Assembly: GCA_963667595.2 (NCBI GenBank)
Contig: CAXXWD010000001.1
Span: 310,001-374,000 of the forward strand
DNA from: JAHJQZ01 sp963667595
Lineage (GTDB): Bacteria; Pseudomonadota; Alphaproteobacteria; Rhizobiales; Devosiaceae
Reading direction: 5' to 3'
DNA: 64,000 bases
A program made the position numbers and the translations under genes. Shown here piece by piece: positions 1 through 7,449 of the stretch (the first letter of the stretch is position 1; every line of letters starts with the position of its first letter). Below the pieces are notes generated by a model. That model worked only from the letters and a program-made list of their open reading frames with translations. It was not told the DNA's origin and did not search any database.

Positions 1-483
1 ACCGACAACGACATTCATCGGCTTGTTCAGCGGCACGAACTCGGTCTTGAGGCCAACCGGTTCATTCCAGCCAGTGGGCACGCCGCCCTTGTTGAACTCG
101 ACCTTGGTAATCTGTTGGATATAGATATCCTCGGATTCTTCGTAATAGGGCGCGGGAACCAGCGAGACGATGTAGTCGCCATTGCGCTTGACCGGCAGGG
201 TTGCCGCATAGGCGGCCGACTCGTTATGCGCGCCCTTGAAGGTGATCGGCGCCAACGCGTCCATCAGGTCGGTCTTTTCTCCCTTGAAAACATAGGAAAA
301 TTCTTCCGGGGCTCCCATATTCATGGCATGGCCGTTCTCAAACGGATGCCAGAAAATCAGGCGCAACGGGACATCGCCCGGCTTTTCGATGTTGAGGTCG
401 GGACTGTAGATCAGCTGAAAATGGGCACTTGCAGGCGTGGCAAAAAGAGCCGCGAGCATCGCTGCGGCGACAAAGCGCTTCAT
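1..483 (-). CDS. DUF4198-family periplasmic protein, C-terminus beyond window edge
   Basis: The frame is open from ATG at 483 to the window edge, giving 161 visible residues. A Sec signal peptide ends near residue 20 (PASA, then HFQL). The rest closely matches the product at 1778-2575, sharing HPFENGHAM, YYEESEDIYIQQITK and PLNKP blocks. DUF4198 proteins accompany CbiM/NikM-type cobalt or nickel importers (NikK-like), so a periplasmic metal-binding or handover role is likely but inferred. A strong ribosome site (GGAGGAAA) precedes the start. It lies 96 bp downstream of the 580-900 gene on the same strand and is probably co-transcribed with it. The C-terminal third is not visible. Confidence 0.85.
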   Translation of the reverse strand, partial: MKRFVAAAMLAALFATPASAHFQLIYSPDLNIEKPGDVPLRLIFWHPFENGHAMNMGAPEEFSYVFKGEKTDLMDALAPITFKGAHNESAAYAATLPVKRNGDYIVSLVPAPYYEESEDIYIQQITKVEFNKGGVPTGWNEPVGLKTEFVPLNKPMNVVVG

Positions 484-579
484 GAGTTTCCTCCAGGAGG
501 GCAGTGAAAACATCACGCCAAATCCGGCGTGACAGCGGGAAAGGAAATGGAGCCCGGCAAAGCCGGGACATGCCACTGG

Positions 580-900
580 CTAGTAGATTTCGCCCGAGGG
601 GACGGTGATGCGGTGGCCTTCGCCGGCATCGAAATAGACGCTGTAGGCGCCGTCCGGGATATCGAAGGTGAACTCGCTGTTTTCGTCCATTTCGGATTCG
701 ATCAGGACGTTGCCATCGGCATCCATAACGGCCATGCGCACGCCGGATGCGGAAGAGCCATCGGAAAAACCGCCTTCACAAAGCGCCGTGCCGTCGCCGT
801 TGTCGTAGCACGCGCATAAGGGCGTGTGTGCCTGGGCGGCGCCGGCAAACCCGATGCCAAGGCCTAAAACGGCGATTGAAAGCAAGTGGTGGACGCGCAT
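580..900 (-). CDS. Small secreted protein with a carboxypeptidase-regulatory-like fold, next to cobalt transport genes
   Basis: The product has 106 aa. A signal peptide of about 24 residues ends at AQA, before HTPLCACYDNGDG. The mature part is short, acidic and rich in Gly/Asp. It has a TFDIPDGAYSVYFDAG stretch that looks like one beta-sandwich repeat of the kind found in NikL/DUF4198 companions. Two cysteines (CAC) and one later Cys follow the cleavage point. It heads the minus-strand unit that continues into the DUF4198 gene at 1-483, and its start lies 50 bp from the inverted repeat at 950-970. A metal-uptake accessory role is inferred from context. No catalytic motif was seen. Confidence 0.75.
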   Translation of the reverse strand: MRVHHLLSIAVLGLGIGFAGAAQAHTPLCACYDNGDGTALCEGGFSDGSSASGVRMAVMDADGNVLIESEMDENSEFTFDIPDGAYSVYFDAGEGHRITVPSGEIY

Positions 901-949
901 ATCGGTCTCCTCGATTACCAGGATTCAAGATCCAGTCATCAACTGGTTT

Positions 950-970
950 TGCCGATGCTAATCATTCGCA
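950..970. promoter_or_regulatory. Fur-family-like operator (TGCCGATG, 5 nt, CATTCGCA)
   Basis: This 21-bp inverted repeat has one mismatch to TGCnAATG-N5-CATTnGCA, and contains a second, shorter repeat TGCTAATCATTCGCA. It lies 50 bp upstream of the start at 900. The AATG-N5-CATT core is the same as in the classical Fur box. Related repeats occur at 7413, 17397, 19858, 20060 and 24442. Which regulator binds (Fur, Mur, Zur) cannot be told from sequence alone. Confidence 0.55.
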
Positions 971-1208
971 ACTCAGAGTCCAAAGGATGCCGTACTAGAT
1001 TATAATAACTCTAATTTTGCCGAGACTGGCGCTTCACCCCCCTGTCTGCGCGCTTCAGACCGCGCTCCTTTCACGCCATGATCCAATGACGTTCACATCG
1101 GACGACACCAAGCACATCAAAGAATAATCCATTATATTACAATTAGTTATCGAGGTCCTCGCCGGATTCTCATCGCAAACTAGCGTTGACGGACCTTACA
1201 TTCTTGGA

Positions 1209-1275
1209 CCTTCAGGAGATCCCTCTTCGCTCGGTGCAAATCCGAGTCCGTGACACGTGTTTTCCCCGTACTGTG
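1209..1275 (+). other. Possible degenerate partial cobalamin-riboswitch core
   Basis: The stretch CTCGGTGCAAATCCGAG, followed about 17 nt later by CCCCGTACTGTG, resembles the GGTG-AATCCG and CCCCGCAACTGT core of B12 riboswitches. No B12 box (AGCCAGGAGACC) follows. It sits about 100 nt upstream of the full riboswitch, on the same strand. It could be a decayed copy or a chance match. Confidence 0.3.
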
Positions 1276-1365
1276 CGTTTTGGTCGCAGGCACACCGCGC
1301 CATTCGGCGCCGTTGTGATGCGCGCCCTTGACAGATCTCGCGCAAGTGCGGGACACCTCTTTTCG

Positions 1366-1625
1366 TTTCAGGTTGCCCCGGAACGAGAATCAGACCGGGG
1401 ATGAAAAGGGAACACGGTGCGGCGTACCCAAAAGGGACCAAAACCGTGGCTGCCCCCGCAACTGTAAGCGGTGAGCGACTGTCCGTATGCCACTGGCCAC
1501 AAGGCTGGGAAGGTAGACAGGAGCGACATGCATGATCCCCGCAAGGCGGGAACCGGTTTTCGGTCAAGGATCATGCCGGATGTCACACCGCCAGCCAGGA
1601 GACCTGCCTGTTACACGCGCTGCCC
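1366..1625 (+). promoter_or_regulatory. Cobalamin riboswitch leading the cobalt importer operon
   Basis: The conserved elements occur in order: GGGAACACGGTG, then CCGTGGCTGCCCCCGCAACTGTAAGCGG, split here as CCGTGGCTGCCC and CCGCAACTGTAAGCGG, then GCCACTGG and GGGAAGG, and the B12 box AGCCAGGAGACCTGCC near 1594. These define a standard adenosylcobalamin-sensing RNA. It lies upstream of the DUF4198-cbiM-cbiQ-cbiO operon, so ample B12 should lower cobalt uptake. A 47-nt palindrome (1530-1576) forms the variable arm between GGGAAGG and the B12 box. A hairpin at 1746-1761 (ATCCCG, TTTT, CGGGAT) just before the ribosome site may belong to the expression platform. Outer boundaries are approximate. 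Confidence 0.93.
1530..1576. repeat. REP-like rhizobial palindrome inside the riboswitch variable arm
   Basis: Perfect 9-bp arms GCATGATCC and GGATCATGC enclose GGGAACCGGTTTTCGG. This matches the common intergenic palindrome of rhizobial genomes (ATGATCCC..GTGGGAACCGGTTTTCGG..GATCATGC), from memory. Flanking GACAT and ATGTC lengthen the stem. A relative with different arms lies at 6990-7034. Confidence 0.7.
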
Positions 1626-1745
1626 GCAAGGCATCGCAAACCGTAACCGGACGCCGGGGTGAGCGTTTGGCGGTAAGCGGGCAGGCAGACTCACTACGCC
1701 ATCGGCCCGTCTTGGCGCCCGAATTCCCTTTCGTCCTTTCCGAAC

Positions 1746-1761
1746 ATCCCGTTTTCGGGAT
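1746..1761 (+). promoter_or_regulatory. Hairpin before the operon's first ribosome site
   Basis: ATCCCG and CGGGAT pair perfectly around a TTTT loop. The ribosome site GGGGAG follows within a few bases. The hairpin may be part of the riboswitch expression platform, controlling translation. No T-run follows, so it is unlikely to be an intrinsic terminator. Confidence 0.4.
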
Positions 1762-1777
1762 CATGGGGAGACGACCT

Positions 1778-2575
1778 ATGCACTTCAAGAAAACCGCCAC
1801 CGCCGCACTGATCGCGGCATCCCTTTTTGCGGTGCCTGCCGCTGAGGCCCACTTCCAGCTTGTCTACACACCCGAGACCCAGATCGCCCGTCCCGGTAAC
1901 GTGCCGGTCAAGCTGATCTTCTGGCACCCGTTCGAGAACGGTCATGCCATGGACATGGGCGTCCCGCTCGAATTTTACGCCGTCAATCGCGGCGAAAAAA
2001 TCGATCTGATGGACACACTGAAACAGACTGTTTTTCACGGCGCAGAAAACGATGCCATCGCCTATGACGCCAGTGTTCCGGTCAAGCGGGCCGGCGATTA
2101 CGTTCTCGCCCTGACCCCGGCTCCCTATTACGAGGAATCCGAGGACATCTACATCCAGCAGATCACCAAGTCCTATCTCAACCGTGCCGAAATGCCGACC
2201 GACTGGTCCGAGCCGCTCGGCCTGAAGACCGAGATCCTGCCGCTCAACAAGCCGGCCAACACCATTGTCGGCTCGACCTTCACCGGACGTGTCCTGTCCG
2301 AAGGCCAGCCCGTTGCCGGCGCAGAAATCGAGATCGAGTACATGGCCGCCGAGCCGGACATGGAAACCAGCGCCACCGGCACGCCGACGGCCAGCCCGTT
2401 GCCCGGCGGATCGATCGTCGCCATTTCCGATGACAACGGCATTTTCACCTTCGGGATCCCGAAGGCCGGCTTCTGGGGCTTTGCTGCGCTCGGCTCCGGC
2501 CCGGAAACCGAATACGACGGCAAGGAACTGAGCCAGGACGCGGTGATCTGGATCCGCGCCTACGACCTCAACTAG
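1778..2575 (+). CDS. DUF4198-family periplasmic component of the cobalt importer (NikK-like)
   Basis: The product has 265 aa. The ATG at 1778 is chosen because GGGGAG lies 7 nt upstream and a clean signal peptide follows (cleavage after AEA, near residue 24). In-frame codons further upstream fall inside the riboswitch. The mature protein starts HFQLVYTPE and carries several His-containing stretches (HPFENGHAMDMG) and a C-terminal beta-sandwich with DDNGIFTFGIPKAGFWGF. DUF4198 proteins act beside CbiM/NikM importers. It is the first gene after the B12 riboswitch and ends 12 bp before cbiM. It is a paralogue of the divergent gene at 1-483. Confidence 0.88.
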   Translation: MHFKKTATAALIAASLFAVPAAEAHFQLVYTPETQIARPGNVPVKLIFWHPFENGHAMDMGVPLEFYAVNRGEKIDLMDTLKQTVFHGAENDAIAYDASVPVKRAGDYVLALTPAPYYEESEDIYIQQITKSYLNRAEMPTDWSEPLGLKTEILPLNKPANTIVGSTFTGRVLSEGQPVAGAEIEIEYMAAEPDMETSATGTPTASPLPGGSIVAISDDNGIFTFGIPKAGFWGFAALGSGPETEYDGKELSQDAVIWIRAYDLN

Positions 2576-2587
2576 GAGCGCGGCACG

Positions 2588-3211
2588 ATGCATATCGTTG
2601 ATGGTGCTCTGTCCAATCCGGTCGTGATCGGCGGCACGGTGCTTGCTCTGGGCGGGCTTATGCTCGGCCTCAGAAAACTGCCTATGGAAAAGATACCGGC
2701 GGCCGGCGTCCTGTCGGCCACCTTTTTCGTGGCATCGCTGATCCACGTGCCGATCGGACCATCCTCAGTTCATCTCATCATGAACGGTCTGGCCGGGCTT
2801 ATCCTCGGCTGGGCCGCCTTCCCGGCCCTGTTCGTCGGGCTGCTGCTTCAGGCGGTCTTCTTCGGTTTCGGTGGTGTGACGGTTCTGGGCGTCAACACGC
2901 TCAACATCGCCCTCCCCGCGGTCATCGTCTACTATGTCTGCCTCAGAGGCGTTCAGTCCGCATCGCCTGCCATTGCCGCACTCTGGGGCGGATTGGGCGG
3001 CGGGCTTGCCATCGCCCTGACCACCGGCTGCGTCGCGATCGCGTTGTCCCTGTCCGGAGACGAATTCATCCCGGCGGCGCAACTGGTCTTTTTTGCCCAC
3101 ATCCCGATCATGATCATCGAGGCGCTGCTGTCGGCTGCCGCCATCTACCTGATCCGCCGCGTCAAGCCGGAACTGATCGGCACACTCGCTCTTTCCGGAG
3201 GTCCAAAATGA
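2588..3211 (+). CDS. cbiM: Cobalt importer substrate-specificity (S) component CbiM
   Basis: The 207-aa membrane protein begins MHIVDGALSN. In CbiM/NikM the free N-terminus and His2 coordinate the metal ion. A second family block, IHVPIGPSSVHL, supplies His53 and His62. About six hydrophobic segments follow, with late FFAHIPIMIIEA. It forms the ECF-type transporter with CbiQ (T component) and CbiO (ATPase). Cobalt rather than nickel is favoured because the operon is led by a cobalamin riboswitch. Its stop overlaps the next start (ATGA). Confidence 0.95.
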   Translation: MHIVDGALSNPVVIGGTVLALGGLMLGLRKLPMEKIPAAGVLSATFFVASLIHVPIGPSSVHLIMNGLAGLILGWAAFPALFVGLLLQAVFFGFGGVTVLGVNTLNIALPAVIVYYVCLRGVQSASPAIAALWGGLGGGLAIALTTGCVAIALSLSGDEFIPAAQLVFFAHIPIMIIEALLSAAAIYLIRRVKPELIGTLALSGGPK

Positions 3212-3813
3212 AATCCTGGCTAACCGCATTGGTCGTTGCCCTTGTTCTGGCTGCCACACCGGCTCAGGCCCACAAGGTCATCGCCTCGGTCTTTCCGAGC
3301 GGCGATATGATCGAAGGCGAAATCGGCTTTTCCAACGGCGACATGGCCGCCAATGCAACGGTCGAGATCTTTGATCCCGACGGCAACAAGCTCGGCGAAA
3401 CCCAGACCGACGCAGACGGTTATTTCACCTTCACTCCCACCGAGGATGTGGCGCATGTCTTCACGTCCAATCTTGGCGCCGGCCACATCGCCAACGTGAC
3501 GATGGACGAGCCCGACATCGCGCAAGTTCTCGGCAAGCAGTCTTCCCGAACCGAGGACGCGGAGACGGTCGTGGCGGCTGAATCGGCCGCCGCGGCCGCG
3601 CCTGGCGCAAGTGTCACCATCGCGGCCCTGACGCCGGAGGAGATCGACGTCATCGCCACCGCCGTCCGTGACGAGATTCGCCCCCTGCGCCGGGAAATCG
3701 ATGCTTACAAGGAACATCACGACATCCAGTCGATCCTCGGGGGCATCGGCTATATCGCCGGCCTGTTCGGCCTCGGCTTCTATCTGGCGGCCCGCCGCAG
3801 GGTGAAAGGCTGA
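3208..3813 (+). CDS. NikL-like accessory component of the cobalt importer
   Basis: The product has 201 aa: a signal peptide ending at AQA (about residue 22), a beta-sandwich domain (DGNKLGETQTDADGYFTF), an Ala-rich linker, a short helical stretch (EEIDVIATAVRDEIRPLRREI) and a single C-terminal membrane segment ending RRRVKG. This layout matches NikL/CbiN-type small components that assist CbiM or NikM. Its start overlaps the cbiM stop (ATGA), implying translational coupling. It replaces CbiN, which is absent here. Confidence 0.82.
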   Translation: MKSWLTALVVALVLAATPAQAHKVIASVFPSGDMIEGEIGFSNGDMAANATVEIFDPDGNKLGETQTDADGYFTFTPTEDVAHVFTSNLGAGHIANVTMDEPDIAQVLGKQSSRTEDAETVVAAESAAAAAPGASVTIAALTPEEIDVIATAVRDEIRPLRREIDAYKEHHDIQSILGGIGYIAGLFGLGFYLAARRRVKG

Positions 3814-3818
3814 CGCGC

Positions 3819-4613
3819 GTGGGGCACGTCCTTTCGAACGCCGAAAGATCGCCTGCCCCGGATGGCGACGTTCATGCCCATGGTCTGGTCGACGGCGTCG
3901 ATCCGCGGATGCGGATCGTCGCCGCCGCCGGCTTTGCCGTCACCGTTGTCGCCTGCTCCTGGATTCCGGCACTGGTTCTGGCGCTTGCCATTGCGCTTGT
4001 TGCCATGCTGACGACGCGCCTGCCGCTGCGTTCGACCCTCAAACGCATGGCGGCAATGGATGGCTTCATCATCTTCATCCTCGTGCTTTTGCCCTTCACC
4101 ATGCCCGGGGAGCCCATGCTGACACTATGGGGAATGACCGCGAGTTGGGACGGGCTTCACAAGGCCGTCGCCATCGCGCTCAAGGCAAATGCCGTCATTC
4201 TCATGCTGATGGTTCTGGTCGGAACGATGGAACCGGTGACGCTCGGTCACGCCCTTCATTCCCTCGGCGTACCGGCGGCGCTGGTGCATCTGCTGCTTTT
4301 TACCGTGCGCTATATCGATGTGTTGCAGGACGAGTATCAGCGGCTGCGCATGGCGATGAAGGCGCGCGGGTTCCGGCCATCCAACTCGCTGCACACCTAC
4401 AAGAGCTTCGGCTATCTCGTCGGCATGATGCTTGTCAGGGCCCTCGAACGCTCTGAACGCATCCTCGACGCGATGAAATGCCGGGGCTTCACTGGCACCA
4501 TTCCGCTGCTGGCCGAATTCGAACTGACCTCACGCGACGCCGTGTTTGCAACCGCGATGAGCAGCGTGGTCGTTCTGCTCGCCTTTCTGGAGACGACACA
4601 TGGTTTTGTTTGA
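3819..4613 (+). CDS. cbiQ: Cobalt ECF-type transporter T component CbiQ
   Basis: The 264-aa protein starts with GTG at 3819, five bases after the preceding stop. It has five or so hydrophobic segments and the two Ala-Arg-Gly-type coupling helices typical of T components, seen as AMKARGFRP and AMKCRGFTG (the second has Cys-Arg-Gly). These helices contact the ATPase. An N-terminal extension HAHGLVDGVDPR precedes the first membrane helix. It overlaps cbiO by 14 bp. Confidence 0.92.
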   Translation: MGHVLSNAERSPAPDGDVHAHGLVDGVDPRMRIVAAAGFAVTVVACSWIPALVLALAIALVAMLTTRLPLRSTLKRMAAMDGFIIFILVLLPFTMPGEPMLTLWGMTASWDGLHKAVAIALKANAVILMLMVLVGTMEPVTLGHALHSLGVPAALVHLLLFTVRYIDVLQDEYQRLRMAMKARGFRPSNSLHTYKSFGYLVGMMLVRALERSERILDAMKCRGFTGTIPLLAEFELTSRDAVFATAMSSVVVLLAFLETTHGFV

Positions 4614-5277
4614 GCTGAGCGGTATCCATTTCGGCTATCCCGGCCACGCACATGTTCTCGAAGACACCGGCTTCGTGCTGGAAGCCGGCGAACGGCTGTG
4701 CATTACCGGGCACAATGGCGCCGGCAAGTCGACGCTATTGCGCATCATGGTCGGGCTGCTTGTGCCGGAGGTGGGAACGGTCATGGCTTTCGGCAAAGAA
4801 CGAAAGGCCGAAGCCGATTTTTTCGAAGTACGCCGCCGCGCCGGGCTCGTCTTCCAGGATCCGGACGATCAGTTGTTCTCACCGACCGTGGCCGAGGACA
4901 TCGCCTTCGGCCCGCTTAATCTCGGCAAGTCTCGCAAGGAAGCCCTTGCGATCGTCGAAGCCGTACTCGTCCGGCTCGATCTCATGCACCTGCGCGACCG
5001 CATCACCCACAAGCTGTCCGGCGGCGAGAAGCGTCTCGTGACCCTCGCCGCCACCCTCGCCATGGAACCGGATGTCCTGCTGCTCGACGAGCCGACCAAT
5101 GCCCTCGACGAGGACAACACGGCGCGGCTGACCGACATCCTTTTATCGCTGCCGCAGGCCATGGTGCTGGTCTCGCACGATCCACATTTCCGTGCGAAAA
5201 TCGGCACCCGCACGTTGCGCCTCTCGCACGGCAAGCTCGCCGCGCCCGATCTCGCCTGCAAGCACGCCGCGCAATAA
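4600..5277 (+). CDS. cbiO: Cobalt ECF-type transporter ATPase CbiO
   Basis: The 225-aa ATPase has Walker A GHNGAGKST (residues 37-45), the Q-loop FQDPDDQLFSPTV typical of CbiO/EcfA proteins, signature LSGGEKR (about 139), Walker B VLLLDEPTNALDE and switch His VSHD. It powers the CbiMQ importer in the cytoplasm. It is slightly short for the family and ends the operon. No obvious intrinsic terminator follows. Confidence 0.95.
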   Translation: MVLFELSGIHFGYPGHAHVLEDTGFVLEAGERLCITGHNGAGKSTLLRIMVGLLVPEVGTVMAFGKERKAEADFFEVRRRAGLVFQDPDDQLFSPTVAEDIAFGPLNLGKSRKEALAIVEAVLVRLDLMHLRDRITHKLSGGEKRLVTLAATLAMEPDVLLLDEPTNALDEDNTARLTDILLSLPQAMVLVSHDPHFRAKIGTRTLRLSHGKLAAPDLACKHAAQ

Positions 5278-5965
5278 GTTTCCCTCATTCATTCATCTTG
5301 CTTATCCCCACCAAAGCTATCCCGGCATCATCAAGCGCCTGCATCGCGGAACTCGATCGGAATCCCGCGATCATCGCCGCATGGCGTCATCAGGACCTGA
5401 TGGAGAAACAAAAACGCCCTGATGTGAGCGGCACGTTCAGCCGTTCGACATAAAATGACTTGAGTTCATTTCGGGGTTTTGACGGAATCTGCCATTCAGA
5501 AGTCGACAAAACCTTGTTTGCGAATATACCTGAAGTAAAAAGGCAAAAACTGATACCTTTAAATCATTCGAAAGTACCTGCTGCTTTCTGGAACAGATCT
5601 AAGTATTAATAGCAATTGTTGAATTCGTCACTGGATCAGGCTAGTCGTATCTCGCCATTTCGGTGGCGGGACCTTGACCCCCGTTTATCGGATGATGTTC
5701 TGCGACACAGCCATTCCCGCTTCAGTCGGGCCGGCTGGTGCTTCCATCGATCCGGAATTGGGCAAACCAATGAAAGGATGATGGCGTGTTCAGTGAACTT
5801 CACGTTCGATCCAACACCAGCATCCCGGAAGTGGCCAATGCCGTATCGCAGGCATGCGCAAACACACCGTCCCGATATTTCTTTCTGACTGACCGACCGC
5901 TTGGGGTGAGGCGTCATGATGCATGAGCTGGCCGGCGTAAAACCATCTGCATTGGAGAAGTCTTC
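5278..5965. other. 688-bp intergenic stretch without a supported gene
   Basis: Short open frames here lack homology, ribosome sites or coding bias that I can recognise. The stretch is less GC-rich around 5440-5640, consistent with promoter DNA for the gene at 5966. No riboswitch core and no copy of the TGCnAATG repeat were seen. Confidence 0.5.
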
Positions 5966-6988
5966 ATGATCTCGACACTCATTCGAGGCCGACAGGCGCT
6001 GATACGCTTTATGCTGTCCGCCTGCATGGCCATGCTGCTCGTTGCTGCATTGATCAGCCCCGGCCTTGCCGCCGGATCGCAAATTGGCAAGGCGCCGCCC
6101 GAACGCATGCCCGTCATCATGGTCGGCGACCGCCTGGTCGATGTTGCCTATCATCTCGGCGTCGTTGCGGAAGCCGTGTCGATCCGCGGCGATCTCTGGC
6201 CGGCCGGCGTCAGCCTGGCAAAAGCCACGAGCACCCTTCTGGGCTGCCCGTTCTGCATCGTGAACAGGGTTCCCGATGCTGTTCCGAACATTTTGCGCCA
6301 GAAAAAGATCGACACGATCCTGGTTGAAAAGTCGGCTCCCTTCGACAAGACCAAGCCGCAACGCGATCCGATGGACCTGCCGCCGTTCCTGGAGGAAAAG
6401 GGTGTCCTCGCGGAATTGGGCACGACGCTCGTCGTGGTCGATTTCACCGCAGGTCTTGATACGGCAATCCGCCAGATCGGCACCATCCTCGGGAGGGAGC
6501 AACAGGCCGAAGCGCTGATCACCAGCCGGGCCGATCGCATGAAGGCTGTCACCGCAGCGCTGCCGACTTTCGATTCGCTTCCAAAGGTCCTCGTGCTCGA
6601 CGGCACCAGCCAGGCCGCAACCGGAAAGACCTTCGTCCGGGTTCACCTGAGCGGCGGCTATGTCGATGAATTTCTGCTGGCCCCGCTCGGCGTCACCAAT
6701 GCCGGCGATGCCCTGGCGACGGGAGAGAACGGTTTTGCCTCCCTGCCGCGTTTGGACGGCCTTTCCAGGGCGGCACCGGATCTGATCGTCATGACCGGCG
6801 ATGCCGATGCCGTGCAGCGCAAACTGTTCGAGGCGCTGCAACGCCATCCGGAGCTGGCCGACGAAGTGCCTGCCATCGCCAACCATGCGATGCTGACACT
6901 GCCGGCCTATTACGACAGCGAGGTCATCGAATATCCGGGCGTTCTGGAACGCTGGTCCACGGCTTTCGCCTCCATTCTGGGCGACTAG
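5966..6988 (+). CDS. FecB/BtuF-superfamily metal-chelate binding protein
   Basis: The product has 340 aa with a long signal peptide (hydrophobic core about residues 15-36, ending GLAAG). The mature part has the two-lobed layout of cluster A-II binding proteins: early VIMVGDRLVDVAYHLG, a mid helix, and late APDLIVMTGDADAVQRK. An unusual LGCPFC motif (about residues 92-97) could bind a metal or form a disulfide. Permease and ATPase genes are not adjacent. The nearest candidates are the half-size ABC pair at 7450-11069 or the FecCD-type genes at 14354-16170. A ribosome site (GGAGAA) precedes ATG. Ligand unknown: siderophore, heme-like or corrinoid. Confidence 0.75.
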   Translation: MISTLIRGRQALIRFMLSACMAMLLVAALISPGLAAGSQIGKAPPERMPVIMVGDRLVDVAYHLGVVAEAVSIRGDLWPAGVSLAKATSTLLGCPFCIVNRVPDAVPNILRQKKIDTILVEKSAPFDKTKPQRDPMDLPPFLEEKGVLAELGTTLVVVDFTAGLDTAIRQIGTILGREQQAEALITSRADRMKAVTAALPTFDSLPKVLVLDGTSQAATGKTFVRVHLSGGYVDEFLLAPLGVTNAGDALATGENGFASLPRLDGLSRAAPDLIVMTGDADAVQRKLFEALQRHPELADEVPAIANHAMLTLPAYYDSEVIEYPGVLERWSTAFASILGD

Positions 6989-6989
6989 A

Positions 6990-7034
6990 GCGTTTTCAGC
7001 AAAAGTGGATACCGGTTTTGCAATTCGAAAACGC
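6990..7034. repeat. REP-like palindrome with AAAGTGG..ACCGGTTTT core
   Basis: Arms GCGTTTTC and GAAAACGC flank AAAAGTGGATACCGGTTTTGC. This is the dispersed rhizobial palindrome type, placed two bases after the preceding stop codon. It could serve as a transcript-end hairpin. Confidence 0.6.
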
Positions 7035-7051
7035 GACAAAACAAAGAGTTG

Positions 7052-7088
7052 GATCATTTCAGCGTTTCATTGAAACGGTGAAATGATC
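7052..7088. repeat. 37-bp near-perfect hairpin
   Basis: GATCATTTCA pairs with TGAAATGATC. Inside it CGTTTC pairs with GAAACG around an ATT loop, with one G-G mismatch. It lies 17 bp after the REP-like palindrome and is probably part of the same composite repeat. Confidence 0.6.
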
Positions 7089-7210
7089 TAGCGCATCGGG
7101 CGAAAATGAGCACCGGCTTTCGTGAACTGAGATCCGGCCCAAAGGGATAAATGGTGCCAATAGCGCCAATCAAGGATCGAAGGATACGCCCCTCGCTGTG
7201 GACCGGACGC

Positions 7211-7248
7211 CCATCCGGTTGCGTTTCACCTGAAGCGCAACCGGATGG
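7211..7248. repeat. 38-bp palindrome in the ABC-pair leader region
   Basis: CCATCCGGTTGCG pairs with CGCAACCGGATGG, and the stem continues TTTCA/TGAAG with one wobble pair. It is unrelated in sequence to the two repeats just upstream. It may be a REP element or a bidirectional terminator. No T-run is present. Confidence 0.55.
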
Positions 7249-7412
7249 ATCGGACCAGAATTCGCGCTGACAAAAGGCGCGAGAAAAAAAGCAGTCGTTC
7301 TTCCTGCTGAAGACCACACGTTACTCCGGGCCTTGCCGCCATCCGATGCTCTGGCCCGCCAAACTGTCGCTGGCTCATTTTGAAACAGACTGTTGCGAAA
7401 TAAAATCATATC

Positions 7413-7433
7413 TGCAAATGAAAGGCATTAGCA
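7413..7433. promoter_or_regulatory. Fur-family-like operator (TGCAAATG, 5 nt, CATTAGCA)
   Basis: This is the best copy in the window, with a perfect match to TGCnAATG-N5-CATTnGCA. It ends 16 bp before the ATG at 7450, so a bound regulator would block transcription or initiation of the ABC pair. Confidence 0.65.
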
Positions 7434-7449
7434 GAACTATGTTGGAATC

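Noticed and set aside
1226..1242. CTCGG-TGCAAAT-CCGAG stem-loop resembling a tRNA T-arm.
   Set aside because: No acceptor, D or anticodon arms fit around it, and the loop lacks the TTC start. The riboswitch-like reading is better.
5786..5890. Short GTG-initiated frame with a possible ribosome site, beginning FSELHVRSN.
   Set aside because: It ends after about 34 codons and the resemblance to a polymerase N-terminus does not continue.
5636..7057. Open frame of 473 codons on the minus strand opposite the FecB-like gene.
   Set aside because: It is the complement of a gene with signal peptide and family motifs; its own product has no recognisable domain.
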